Positions 1 to 8,394 of a DNA stretch of 64,000 bases are shown here, in pieces (positions within the stretch are counted from its first letter, which is position 1; each line of letters begins with the position of its first letter). Source of the stretch: Tharpella sp964457755 (GTDB lineage: Bacteria; Desulfobacterota; Anaeroferrophillalia; Anaeroferrophillales; Tharpellaceae). The stretch lies in the NCBI GenBank assembly GCA_964457755.1, contig CAYWGC010000001.1, positions 130,920-194,919 on the forward strand. Direction: 5' to 3'. The notes beneath the pieces were generated by a model. That model worked only from the letters and a program-made list of their open reading frames with translations. It did no database searches and was not told the origin of the DNA. The translations under genes and the position numbers were made by a program.

Positions 1-2
1 AC

Positions 3-1907
3 CAGTGGATTAGTTCAAGTCATGCCGATGCCGATTCAGAATCATTCACCCACTGGGATGACGACGGTGAAATCCCCACCAGTTGCGCCACCTGTCATAG
101 CAGTCCCGGCTATCTTGATTTCCTTGGGGCTGACGGAACCAAAGCCGGGCAAGTAGATAAACCCGCACCTTTGGGCACCGTTGTCGGCTGCATTACCTGT
201 CACAACGAGGAAGCTGCCTGGCTCGATGAAGTCACCTTTCCTTCAGGCGTAACGATCAACGATCTGGGTGCCGAAGCCCGCTGCATGGTCTGCCACCAGG
301 GCCGCGCATCAGGCTTGGATGTCGATGCGGCGATTGCCGAGGCCGAGGTTGCCGATGATGATGAGGTCAGTGGCTCTCTTGGTTTTATCAACATCCATTA
401 TTACGCTACCGGGGCGACCCTTTACGGCGCTCAAGCGCATGGCGGCTATCAATATGAAGGCAAGAGCTATGACCTCAAATTCGACCATGTGGATGGCTTT
501 GATACCTGCATAGGATGTCATGACCAGCATTCTCTTGAGGTCAGAATTAATGGAAAAGTCAGGGGCAGCGAGTGTAAAGATTGTCATGCCAAAGTTTCAA
601 CTGTAGCCGACCTGAAAAATATCCGCATGAACGGTTCTATGGTCGACTATGACGGTGACGGCAGTATTAGCGAAGGGATTGCCGGTGAAATCAGCACCCT
701 CCAGGAAAAGTTGTATGAAATCATCCAGACTTATACCGGCTCCGTAACCGAAAGCCCGATTATTTACGATTCCCATTCCTATCCCTACTGGTTTGTCGAC
801 AGCAATGCCAATAGTGAAGTCGATGCCGGCGAGACCTCTTACGGCAATCGCTATGGCTCTTGGAGCGCCCGCCTGCTCAAGGCAACTTACAACTATCAGA
901 CATCTCTCAAAGACCCGGGCGCCTATGCCCACAATGCCAAATACATAATCGAGCTGCTTTATGATTCAATTGCCGATATCAACTCGGCCCTGCCCGAAGC
1001 TGAGCAAATGGATATCAGCGCTCTCAATCGGGTTGACGGACCCCATTTTGACGGTACCAAAGAGGCTTTCCGGCATTGGGATGACGACGGCGAAGTTTCG
1101 GCCAGTTGTGGCAAATGTCACGGCCAGTACGGACTCGCCGAATTTCTCAACTACGGCAACAACCGTACCACCGAACTGATGACCGACGGTATGGCCTGCA
1201 TCAACTGCCATGGAATTGATGCTGAGGGCCGCACCTCCTACAGCGAGATCTGGGATACCGGCAGTGGAGTAGTTTTCCCTTCCGGGGCTGAAGTCTCATT
1301 AGACAACAACAGCCAGCTCTGCATGAACTGTCATAGCGGTCGAGCTTTCGGGGGCGACGTCGTCGCCGGGAAATTCAGCAATATCCACTACTATCCTTCC
1401 GCCGCAGTCTTCTTTGGAGCCGAGGTTCAGGGTGGTTATGAGTATGCCGGCAAAAGCTACGCTGGCCAGAACCTCTACCCCAGCCACCCCGCCGACCTGA
1501 GCACCTGCAGCGGTTGCCATATCCAGGTGGACAATCGGGTTAAGCATCAATTCAAACCTTCGCTTGACCTCTGTAACTGGTGCCATAGCGGCGATTCATT
1601 TGCAAAATTGAGCGGTCTACCCAAAGCTTATCACGCCACGCTCATGAGCCTCGGAGAACAGCTAAGCACCCAGATCCAGAGTTATGCTGCAGCCAACGGG
1701 ATGACGGCAGTACACCTGGATCACTATCCCTACTGGTCGGGTACCAGTACCTGGGATATGAATTTATCCGGAGCAGCTTATAACTATCAAGTCTACCTCA
1801 AGGAACCAGGGGCTTACATGCACAACGGTGCCTATGTCGGCCAACTCTTGTATGACGCCATTGAAGATCTTGGAGGTCAGCCTACGGTAAACCGTCCCGG
1901 CAACTAA
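3..1907 (+). CDS. Ten-heme c-type cytochrome, 5' end cut by window edge
   Basis: The frame is open from the first base, so the true start and signal peptide lie outside the window. The visible part has ten CXXCH heme motifs (CATCH, CITCH, CMVCH, CIGCH, CKDCH, CGKCH, CINCH, CMNCH, CSGCH, CNWCH). It is built of two similar halves of five hemes. Each half opens with an HWDDDGE-like segment, contains an NIHYY segment and a GGY-YAGKSY-like segment, and closes with a YNYQ-LK-PGAY-HN block. The two genes downstream encode a periplasmic decaheme cytochrome and an MtrB-type barrel, so this is most likely the extracellular terminal cytochrome of a porin-cytochrome conduit. It is not clearly an MtrC/OmcA orthologue. 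A strong hairpin terminator follows the stop, so the downstream pair may be transcribed separately. Confidence 0.88.
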   Translation, partial: QWISSSHADADSESFTHWDDDGEIPTSCATCHSSPGYLDFLGADGTKAGQVDKPAPLGTVVGCITCHNEEAAWLDEVTFPSGVTINDLGAEARCMVCHQGRASGLDVDAAIAEAEVADDDEVSGSLGFINIHYYATGATLYGAQAHGGYQYEGKSYDLKFDHVDGFDTCIGCHDQHSLEVRINGKVRGSECKDCHAKVSTVADLKNIRMNGSMVDYDGDGSISEGIAGEISTLQEKLYEIIQTYTGSVTESPIIYDSHSYPYWFVDSNANSEVDAGETSYGNRYGSWSARLLKATYNYQTSLKDPGAYAHNAKYIIELLYDSIADINSALPEAEQMDISALNRVDGPHFDGTKEAFRHWDDDGEVSASCGKCHGQYGLAEFLNYGNNRTTELMTDGMACINCHGIDAEGRTSYSEIWDTGSGVVFPSGAEVSLDNNSQLCMNCHSGRAFGGDVVAGKFSNIHYYPSAAVFFGAEVQGGYEYAGKSYAGQNLYPSHPADLSTCSGCHIQVDNRVKHQFKPSLDLCNWCHSGDSFAKLSGLPKAYHATLMSLGEQLSTQIQSYAAANGMTAVHLDHYPYWSGTSTWDMNLSGAAYNYQVYLKEPGAYMHNGAYVGQLLYDAIEDLGGQPTVNRPGN

Positions 1908-1914
1908 GAGTGAA

Positions 1915-1961
1915 AAGAATAAAAGGGCTGTCCCCCCTACCGGGATGGCCCTTTTATTCTT
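1915..1961 (+). terminator. Hairpin terminator after the ten-heme gene
   Basis: An inverted repeat of about 20 bp, with two central G-T type mismatches, starts 8 bases after the stop. The arms contain AATAAAAGGGC and GCCCTTTTATT, so the A-rich and T-rich outer parts would serve as the U tract. Confidence 0.8.
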
Positions 1962-2118
1962 CACCACCAATTTTAAAGAAAAATAAAGCTGGACCTAAAC
2001 AGCTCTAATCGCTACACAGGAAACAACGTTATTCTGCTGGCGGAAAACTCCATCGACAGAATAACTGATTACAGATTCGAACAACAGATAAATCACAGCG
2101 CTGGAAAAGGAGGAGGGT

Positions 2119-3006
2119 ATGCCCAAAGAGGGAAAAAACAGACTCTTGTTGTCACTGAGTATTTTGCTGGTTCTTTCGGCTGGCTTGTTCACAGCCGTAC
2201 CCGCCTGGACCGAGACCAATCTCTGCGCGGAATGCCATGAGGAGGTCAGTGCTGCTTTCACAAAGACCGTCCATGGTCGAGTTGGAATCAGCCATGATTT
2301 CGACTGCCAATCCTGCCATGGCAGCGCCGCAACTCACTTGAACGAGCCCTCCCGTAAAAATATTGTCTCTTTTGCTAAAGAGGCAGGACCGAGTGTTATC
2401 GAACAAAACCGGCGATGTCTGGAATGCCACGATAATACACCCCAAGTCGCCCTCTGGGAGATGGGAAGCCACAGCCGCAACGATGTTGCCTGTGTCAGCT
2501 GCCATTCGATTCACAACCAGCGTTCCCAGGTTGATCAGCCAGCGGTTTGCTATACCTGCCACCGTTCGCTCCGCCTGACCGCGAACAAGATCTCGCATCA
2601 CCCCATCACTGAAGGCAAAATTAAATGCAGCGACTGTCACAACAGCCATGGCACCCTTTTACCTAAGATGTTAGTGGAAGACAACATTAACCAACTCTGC
2701 TACCGCTGTCACGCTGAAAAACGGGGGCCGTTTGTCTGGGAGCACCCACCGGTTGCAGAAAACTGCGCCACCTGTCATGAACCCCACGGCAGCCGCCATG
2801 AAAACTTGTTAAAAGAGAAGGTCGCCAACCTCTGCCAAGACTGCCATAATGCCGATCTCCATTCCAGCCGGGCTTACGATGCCAAAGCGGGTTTTTCCAG
2901 TGCTGGCCGAGCCCGCAGCATCGGCTTTGCCGGACGCTCCTGTTTGAACTGCCACGGCAACATTCACGGCAGCACCCAATTTGACCAACGCAGCTTCACA
3001 AGATAA
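2119..3006 (+). CDS. Periplasmic decaheme cytochrome, MtrA/DmsE type
   Basis: The 295-residue protein has an N-terminal signal peptide (hydrophobic residues about 9-28) followed directly by NLCAECHEE. Ten CXXCH motifs are spread evenly over the mature chain: CAECH, CQSCH, CLECH, CVSCH, CYTCH, CSDCH, CYRCH, CATCH, CQDCH, CLNCH. Ten hemes at about this length is the MtrA/DmsE/PioA pattern. Proteins of this family sit inside an MtrB-type barrel and pass electrons between periplasm and cell surface. The start is set by a strong GGAGGAGGG Shine-Dalgarno just upstream. The barrel gene follows 11 bases after the stop, which supports co-translation and complex formation. Direction of electron flow (metal reduction or electron uptake) cannot be read from the sequence. 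Confidence 0.9.
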   Translation: MPKEGKNRLLLSLSILLVLSAGLFTAVPAWTETNLCAECHEEVSAAFTKTVHGRVGISHDFDCQSCHGSAATHLNEPSRKNIVSFAKEAGPSVIEQNRRCLECHDNTPQVALWEMGSHSRNDVACVSCHSIHNQRSQVDQPAVCYTCHRSLRLTANKISHHPITEGKIKCSDCHNSHGTLLPKMLVEDNINQLCYRCHAEKRGPFVWEHPPVAENCATCHEPHGSRHENLLKEKVANLCQDCHNADLHSSRAYDAKAGFSSAGRARSIGFAGRSCLNCHGNIHGSTQFDQRSFTR

Positions 3007-3017
3007 GGGAGGCAGAG

Positions 3018-5030
3018 ATGAAAAAAGCAGTTTATGCTCTGATTATTTTAGTTATGCTCGCCTCACAGACGTTTGCCGCAGCAGATGCAAAAGTCGAGGT
3101 TCAGGGATCAATTGAGGCAGGTTACCGGATGGTTGATGATCAGAACGGCAACAATGCCCGTTTTCTCGAATACCGTGACCTTGATGATGATCCCTTCGGC
3201 GGTTTTGACCTGAGTCTGCAAAGGGGAACCTATTATTTGAACTTGCAGGGCAATAATATTGCCCAAGATGACCAGTCGTACCTGGTCGAAGGTACGGATT
3301 ACCGGAACTTCGCCTTTACTCTTTTCTATGATGAAACACCCCATAATCTCAGCTTCGATGCCAGAGCTCCATATACGGGAATCGGCCACCAAGACCTTCA
3401 GCTGGCCCCGTCAACTAGCGACATGACCACTTTTGATTACAGCGTCGAGCGTGAAGAGTTTGGCGGCTATGCAACCCTCTCCTTAGGCACCCCTTTTTAC
3501 CTTACCATGGGCGTTTTACGCCGCCAACAAGACGGCATTAAACCTCTGGGCAGTGGCGATTACTGGCGTAACCTGGAGTTGCCGGAACCGGTGGATTACA
3601 CCACCGACGAGATTACTTTTAAGGGGGGATACCACGGCCAAAACCTGCAGGCCTCTCTCAAGGGATACTGGAGTAAATTTGACAACGACAATGAGTCCAT
3701 GACCCGGCCTTACACAGGCGACATATTAACGTTACCTCCCGACAATGATTACGGTAAAATTGCTGCTCAGATGAGCTGGCGAAACCTGCCCTTACAATCC
3801 TTGCTGGCAATCCAGCTCAGCTATGCCAAACTGGAAAGCGACATCTCCCTTAAAGATATGGGCCTGACAAATACGGGCGGACTCTACAAAACTACCTTTG
3901 ATGGTGATATAACCTACACCAGAGGTGCCATCGCTCTTACCTCTCGGCCCACCTCTAAACTGGACACCCGAGTCTACTTCAACTATCTGGACAAGGATAA
4001 TAACTCGGACAAGATCTCCGCCAGCCAAGAAAGCCAGATTTCTGACTACAATGAATACAAAACCGGCATCGACATGGGCTACAATCTGGCCCGGCATACC
4101 AAACTTTCCGCCGGCTATGAATATCGGGATATTGACCGTCACAACCGGCCTGATGCTGAAACAACCACCGACCAGTGTGTCTTTTTTGAGGTTAAAAACA
4201 GCAATCTCGATTTCCTGACTGCCAGACTGCACTACAAGAGATTGGAACGTGACTCGGACTTCGGTAACAAAAACCGTGGCACTGACCCGGTTACCAACAA
4301 TGGGGAATGGATAAAACGCTATATTCGGCCCTATGATGCCACCGATAAAAGTATGGATGAGATAAAACTGATTCTGGAACTTTATCCTCTACCACAACTG
4401 GACTTCGGCTTTGAATATAGTTATAAAATGAATGATTATGATGAGACCGATCTCGGCCTTACCAAAGACAAACGCCACACTCTAAATACTGATTTCGTTT
4501 GGCGGGCGACCGACAAGGTTACCCTCAGCGGCTTTGTCGGTTACGAAAAGACGGAGGCTGACAGCGATCATCGGCAATTCGCAGCCGGTGAGTCAGCCGA
4601 CATCTATGACAACACTGACAGTGCCTTCAACTGGAATCAGGACAGAGACGATGATTATTGGGCCTGTGGTTTAGCCTTGGATTTTCCCAATATAGTGAAA
4701 AAACTGGATCTTCATTGCGCATGGCAATATCAGGATTCAGACGGCGAAGTCAGTTTCAGCTCCCCAGACGGACTGCTTGAAGATATCAATCAGTCCGACG
4801 ATTATGACCTACAGAAACTCGAGGTCCAGCTCACCTACGCCCTGCGAGACAACACCGATATAACCTTGGGCTACCTCTATGAGAAATATGACTATGACGA
4901 CCTGCAGTTTGCAGATTATGAAGCTTACACACCGACCGGTACGATACCTGGCAGCTATCTTACCGGAGCCTATTATGAGCAAAGCTATAAGGCCAATGTC
5001 GGCTATCTCATGGTTTCTTATAATTTTTGA
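3018..5030 (+). CDS. MtrB/PioB-family outer-membrane barrel
   Basis: The 670-residue protein has a clear signal peptide with likely cleavage after TFA (residue about 20). Alternating polar and aromatic stretches typical of transmembrane beta strands run through the rest, and the last residue is Phe in VSYNF, the usual barrel C-terminal signature. Many Asp/Asn-rich turns fit extracellular loops. Length and adjacency to an MtrA-type decaheme cytochrome match the MtrB/PioB family, whose barrel sheathes the cytochrome. The CXXC near the N-terminus of Shewanella MtrB is absent here. A GGGAGG ribosome site precedes the ATG, 11 bases after the upstream stop. A terminator lies 50 bases downstream. 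Confidence 0.88.
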   Translation: MKKAVYALIILVMLASQTFAAADAKVEVQGSIEAGYRMVDDQNGNNARFLEYRDLDDDPFGGFDLSLQRGTYYLNLQGNNIAQDDQSYLVEGTDYRNFAFTLFYDETPHNLSFDARAPYTGIGHQDLQLAPSTSDMTTFDYSVEREEFGGYATLSLGTPFYLTMGVLRRQQDGIKPLGSGDYWRNLELPEPVDYTTDEITFKGGYHGQNLQASLKGYWSKFDNDNESMTRPYTGDILTLPPDNDYGKIAAQMSWRNLPLQSLLAIQLSYAKLESDISLKDMGLTNTGGLYKTTFDGDITYTRGAIALTSRPTSKLDTRVYFNYLDKDNNSDKISASQESQISDYNEYKTGIDMGYNLARHTKLSAGYEYRDIDRHNRPDAETTTDQCVFFEVKNSNLDFLTARLHYKRLERDSDFGNKNRGTDPVTNNGEWIKRYIRPYDATDKSMDEIKLILELYPLPQLDFGFEYSYKMNDYDETDLGLTKDKRHTLNTDFVWRATDKVTLSGFVGYEKTEADSDHRQFAAGESADIYDNTDSAFNWNQDRDDDYWACGLALDFPNIVKKLDLHCAWQYQDSDGEVSFSSPDGLLEDINQSDDYDLQKLEVQLTYALRDNTDITLGYLYEKYDYDDLQFADYEAYTPTGTIPGSYLTGAYYEQSYKANVGYLMVSYNF

Positions 5031-5080
5031 TGGTTCATAATAACTTCAGCTTCCGTTTTCAGACAACCATAACAGAAACA

Positions 5081-5116
5081 AAAAAGGCCGTTTTCAATGA
5101 AGAAAACGGCCTTTTT
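5081..5116 (+). terminator. Terminator of conduit operon 1
   Basis: A perfect 15-bp inverted repeat (AAAAAGGCCGTTTTC and its complement) with a 6-base loop ends in a T run. It closes the MtrA/MtrB pair. The short open frame overlapping it is therefore not a gene. Confidence 0.88.
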
Positions 5117-5328
5117 GATATCTGGCTCAACCGTCTGGACAACTGCAATAACCTTCCAGATTCATTCCAAGATAAATCTAAGCCCTTGAAAACAGAGCCT
5201 TCTTTGAAGATCAAAAAGAAGAGCCCTCTGGGAGCAGCCGAAAAATCAAAAATTTAGCAAAAACCCTTGTCAAATCTTTTTTTTGTTCTTTTTAATTTTT
5301 TTACGCTGAATAGTTACCTATTTTGTAA

Positions 5329-5502
5329 CTATTTTCTGGTTACCGGATTAATGCTGCCAGCACAATGGGCCCCTTTATCTAGTTCATCATCGTAGATCTG
5401 AATATTGGTCTTACCGCATTTGGGACAGACTTTCAGATCTTTTTGATCCGGGGTTAAATGTTTTTCGTAGTCACAATCCATACATAAGAGTCTTAAGGCC
5501 AT
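5329..5502 (-). CDS. Small zinc-ribbon protein (57 aa)
   Basis: Reading the minus strand gives a 57-residue protein with two CXXC knuckles: CMDC near residue 8 and CPKC near residue 27. This is the usual small zinc-ribbon arrangement. A further HC lies near residues 47-48. An AAGGAG ribosome site lies 8 bases before the ATG. It follows the AsmA gene on the same strand with about 95 bases between them. Function is unknown; such ribbons commonly bind nucleic acid or partner proteins, but nothing here fixes the role. The clean start, ribosome site and paired cysteines make it a real gene in my view. Confidence 0.72.
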   Translation of the reverse strand: MALRLLCMDCDYEKHLTPDQKDLKVCPKCGKTNIQIYDDELDKGAHCAGSINPVTRK

Positions 5503-5596
5503 GATTCATTCTCCTTTTAAATCTAAAGATTATGCTTAAATAAGTTTTGCAGAAGGAGCTCCGCTAATTGCAAGTTGCCCACCGCAAAACCAACCC

Positions 5597-7405
5597 CTAC
5601 TTTTTCAAAAATTGTCGCAGAAGATCTTCAGGCTTGGGGTCACCGCTCTTAGCGCCGGAGTCGCCATCTTTTTCAGCCAGTTTCTCTTCCAGTTTTTCGA
5701 ACAGTTTTTTCTCCAACTTTTTCTGCAATTGTTTTTGCACTTTCTTCTCATCAAGACGCAGTTTAGGATTGCTCAAGGTTCCGGCCAAACTTAAGCCCAC
5801 GGCCGCCTCCTCATTTTCATTAAAGGTCTCTTTAAACCAGGGGTAGCGCTGCGCCATCTTAAGACTTAACTGCCGGCTTAAAACCAGATTAAGGGGCAGA
5901 TCCAGAGACCCGTCAAGACCGATCTGGCCCTCCGCCTGACCGCTGAGTTGATTACCATCCCAGGAGCTCTTCAGACCAACCTTGCCATCTTTGAGCCGCA
6001 GATTGCCGTCAAGCTCGGCAATTTTGAGATTTTCCAACTCAGGTAGTCCCAATACTTGGGCAAGCGTCTTGGTCAAGGGAATATTATCAAGCCCACCCTG
6101 ACGCAGACCATATTCACCGGCAATCGATAAACTTTTCTGCAAAGCGGCGGCGTCTGCCCCCCGCCCACTGAACTTGAATTTCCCATATCCAGAACCACTC
6201 AGATTATCCTTTAAAGCGGGTTTCGCCATCGCCATTAAAGCCGGCACCTGCAGATCAGAAAAAGAAAACTCGCCCTGGAAATCGGGCTGTGCTAAAAATG
6301 GTTTAATTGCTGCTGCTGCCGTAAAGGAGCCGTCTGCCACCTCCCCTTTAAGCTCACTGATGGTCAAAAGAGCATCCTGATACTTATAGTCCAGAGTGAA
6401 ACTATCAACCCTGTAATTTTCGTAAAGAGCTTGTTTGATATCAACCTTGCCATGAGCTGTAAGTTGCGGAGGAAATGGTACTGAGGAATCAGGTTTAGCT
6501 CTTTGCGATGACTCAAGTGACACCGGTTTTGTCACGGCCGTACCCTTTATCGAAAGTTTCTGACCCAAGGCCGCGAGATAGGCGAGATCCAGCCGAGGTG
6601 AATCAAGATTGAGGACTATCGCCGGTTTTGCGCCCAGATAATCTTTTACCGAACCACTTAAGATACACTCTTCATTTTCTTGTTTGACAACGACCTGGTA
6701 AGCCACTTGCTGACGATCAAAATCAACCTTCCCCTGAATTTCAGGGGCCAGAGACCGATATTGGGCATTCAGAACAAAATCAAGTTCACCATGAGCATTT
6801 ATCGACGCCGGAGTCAGATCACCAAGATCAAGGCGAGTTTTAAGATTTGCTTTAAGTTCCACTTTGGGAAATTCGCCCAGCTCATCGTGAAAAGAGACGA
6901 CGACATCTCTAAATTCACAATGTTGGACAACCAGAGATAAAGGCAGAGCCGCCGCCGGAACCTTTGCATCCGCAGTTTTTTCGGGTAAAGAAGTTTGCAC
7001 TTTATGGTTGTTCTGGAGAACCTTTAAATTAGAAAAATTATAGAGTCCCAGGCGATCGCGCCAGACCTTGATAACCGGGTTCTCAACCTTGACCTTTGTA
7101 ATTTCCAGGCGTTTATCAAGCAGAGGCAGGAGACTGTAGCCCAGGCTGAACTCTTTAACCGCAACAAAATCGGTTTTGCCGTCGGCCTCTTTAACCACTA
7201 AACCCGCGATCTTGATACCGCTGAAAAGATCGATTTTTAAAGAGGCGATCTCAACTTCACGCCCCAAGGCCTCACGCATCGGCGGCAAGACCAGGGTTCG
7301 CAAGCGCTCTTCAGTGAGATATATTTTAAGCGCAACCCCGGCGATCACGAGCAAGCCGACACCGAGCACTCCTGCAACCAGCAAAAATCGGAACAGTTTT
7401 TTCAT
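5597..7405 (-). CDS. AsmA-family envelope protein
   Basis: About 602 residues. An N-terminal membrane anchor (residues about 3-27) is followed by an AsmA-type N-terminal region (REVEIASLKIDLFSGI, then KVENPVIKVWRDRLG). A repetitive beta-rich body follows, and then an AsmA C-terminal block with LKDGKVGLKSSWDGNQLSG. The end is very rich in Lys and Glu (KKVQKQLQKKLEKKLFEKLE), a probable charged helix. AsmA-like proteins are thought to bridge inner and outer membranes and help move lipids. The ATG at 7405 was chosen; an in-frame TTG lies 12 bases further upstream. The nearby cytochrome genes and this one converge, so no functional link is implied. Confidence 0.78.
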   Translation of the reverse strand: MKKLFRFLLVAGVLGVGLLVIAGVALKIYLTEERLRTLVLPPMREALGREVEIASLKIDLFSGIKIAGLVVKEADGKTDFVAVKEFSLGYSLLPLLDKRLEITKVKVENPVIKVWRDRLGLYNFSNLKVLQNNHKVQTSLPEKTADAKVPAAALPLSLVVQHCEFRDVVVSFHDELGEFPKVELKANLKTRLDLGDLTPASINAHGELDFVLNAQYRSLAPEIQGKVDFDRQQVAYQVVVKQENEECILSGSVKDYLGAKPAIVLNLDSPRLDLAYLAALGQKLSIKGTAVTKPVSLESSQRAKPDSSVPFPPQLTAHGKVDIKQALYENYRVDSFTLDYKYQDALLTISELKGEVADGSFTAAAAIKPFLAQPDFQGEFSFSDLQVPALMAMAKPALKDNLSGSGYGKFKFSGRGADAAALQKSLSIAGEYGLRQGGLDNIPLTKTLAQVLGLPELENLKIAELDGNLRLKDGKVGLKSSWDGNQLSGQAEGQIGLDGSLDLPLNLVLSRQLSLKMAQRYPWFKETFNENEEAAVGLSLAGTLSNPKLRLDEKKVQKQLQKKLEKKLFEKLEEKLAEKDGDSGAKSGDPKPEDLLRQFLKK

Positions 7406-7508
7406 TACAGACCCCAAGTTTACGAGTTAACGATATGACCTGTTTGCTAAACATAACACATTTTATCTAGATTGCAAGGAAAAAGTCGGTGGGTGGTCGG
7501 TGGAAGGA

Positions 7509-7697
7509 CTAAGTTAGATCGGAGAGCAGAACCCCTCCCTTACTTATATTATCCCTCTCCTCCTCATCGATAAAGATGATAATCGACTCTTTGGGCTTAT
7601 TGGCAGCCCTGGAAATAACCTCGGTCACGCCTTCGCAGATCTCGGCTTTCTGGTCGCGATCAAGCTCTCCAGCGACCCGGATATTGACGTAGGGCAT
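7509..7697 (-). CDS. 4-oxalocrotonate tautomerase-like protein
   Basis: 62 residues, the standard length of the 4-OT subunit. It begins Met-Pro, and the Pro exposed after Met removal is the catalytic base of the family. The next residues, YVNIRVAGELDRDQKAEI, match the family beta strand and helix, and a central FIDEE strand follows. Family members isomerise enol and keto acids, often in aromatic degradation. An AGGAG-type ribosome site (AAAGGAGAAAAG) precedes the ATG. It stands alone on the minus strand. The phenylacetate-CoA-ligase-like gene nearby makes an aromatic substrate plausible, but this is inference. Confidence 0.85.
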   Translation of the reverse strand: MPYVNIRVAGELDRDQKAEICEGVTEVISRAANKPKESIIIFIDEEERDNISKGGVLLSDLT

Positions 7698-7832
7698 AGC
7701 TTTTCTCCTTTCTTAAATTTTAATTTCTAGAACTTCGCAAAACCCTCAAAAAAAAACAGTTACAATTGCAGATCAGTATGCTACATTATCATTATAAGAT
7801 CAATCAACTTTTACTACAGACAGGAGAAGAGC

Positions 7833-8300
7833 ATGAAAAGAAAGCAACTTTCATTAATCATTGCAACAATGTTGTGCGCCTTAATTCTCAGCAGTTCCTC
7901 AGTCTTTGCTGGTCAAAAGGTTAATGTTCCCTATGTCGTCTCCGCGTTAGATTGGTGGACAGGCATTGCCATCACCAACAACAGCGTCGACCCCATTACT
8001 GAGATGAAGCTCTACTTCACCACAAGTACAGGAGCTTCAGGTTTTTACACGCAACCATTCGACCCTCTTCCCAAACTTGCAATCCCTGGTATTTTCATAA
8101 ACTACATGACCAATCTCGATGAAATTGCAGGGAGCGCCATGCTGATCGGCACCATATCGGCTCTCTACGCCAAAACCCTACCCTCCGATGCCGGCTCCGT
8201 ACTGTTTTCACATTCGGGCTCCGAAAAGTTTTCAGTAACCGTCTACATCGGCAATAGTGCAGGCTTTGCCTTCCAAGTTTTTGAATCTGAGAGCTATTGA
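7833..8300 (+). CDS. Secreted protein of unknown function (155 aa)
   Basis: A clear signal peptide (residues 1-26, cleavage after VFA) is followed by about 129 residues predicted to be mostly beta. The mature part starts GQKVNVPYVVS and contains DWWTGIAITNNS, a pattern seen in small secreted beta-sandwich-like proteins. I do not recognise a named family. An ACAGGAGA ribosome site supports the ATG. The gene stands alone between divergent and convergent neighbours and is closed by a shared terminator. Likely periplasmic or extracellular. Confidence 0.65.
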   Translation: MKRKQLSLIIATMLCALILSSSSVFAGQKVNVPYVVSALDWWTGIAITNNSVDPITEMKLYFTTSTGASGFYTQPFDPLPKLAIPGIFINYMTNLDEIAGSAMLIGTISALYAKTLPSDAGSVLFSHSGSEKFSVTVYIGNSAGFAFQVFESESY

Positions 8301-8356
8301 GGTTCATAGAAACTGCTGGGATGCAGGCATTTTAAGAATGATCATTCTTAACTGAC

Positions 8357-8393
8357 AGACTGTCCGAAAAAATTGTATTTTTTCGGACAGTCT
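8357..8393. terminator. Bidirectional terminator between convergent genes
   Basis: A perfect 16-bp inverted repeat (AGACTGTCCGAAAAAA and its complement) has a 5-base loop. The A and T tracts sit inside the stem next to the loop. It lies between the stop of the secreted protein and the stop of the minus-strand ligase, so it can serve both. Confidence 0.8.
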
Positions 8394-8394
8394 T

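Noticed and set aside
5027..5257. 76-residue open frame after the MtrB-type gene
   Set aside because: It contains the perfect terminator hairpin at 5081-5116 and has no recognisable content.
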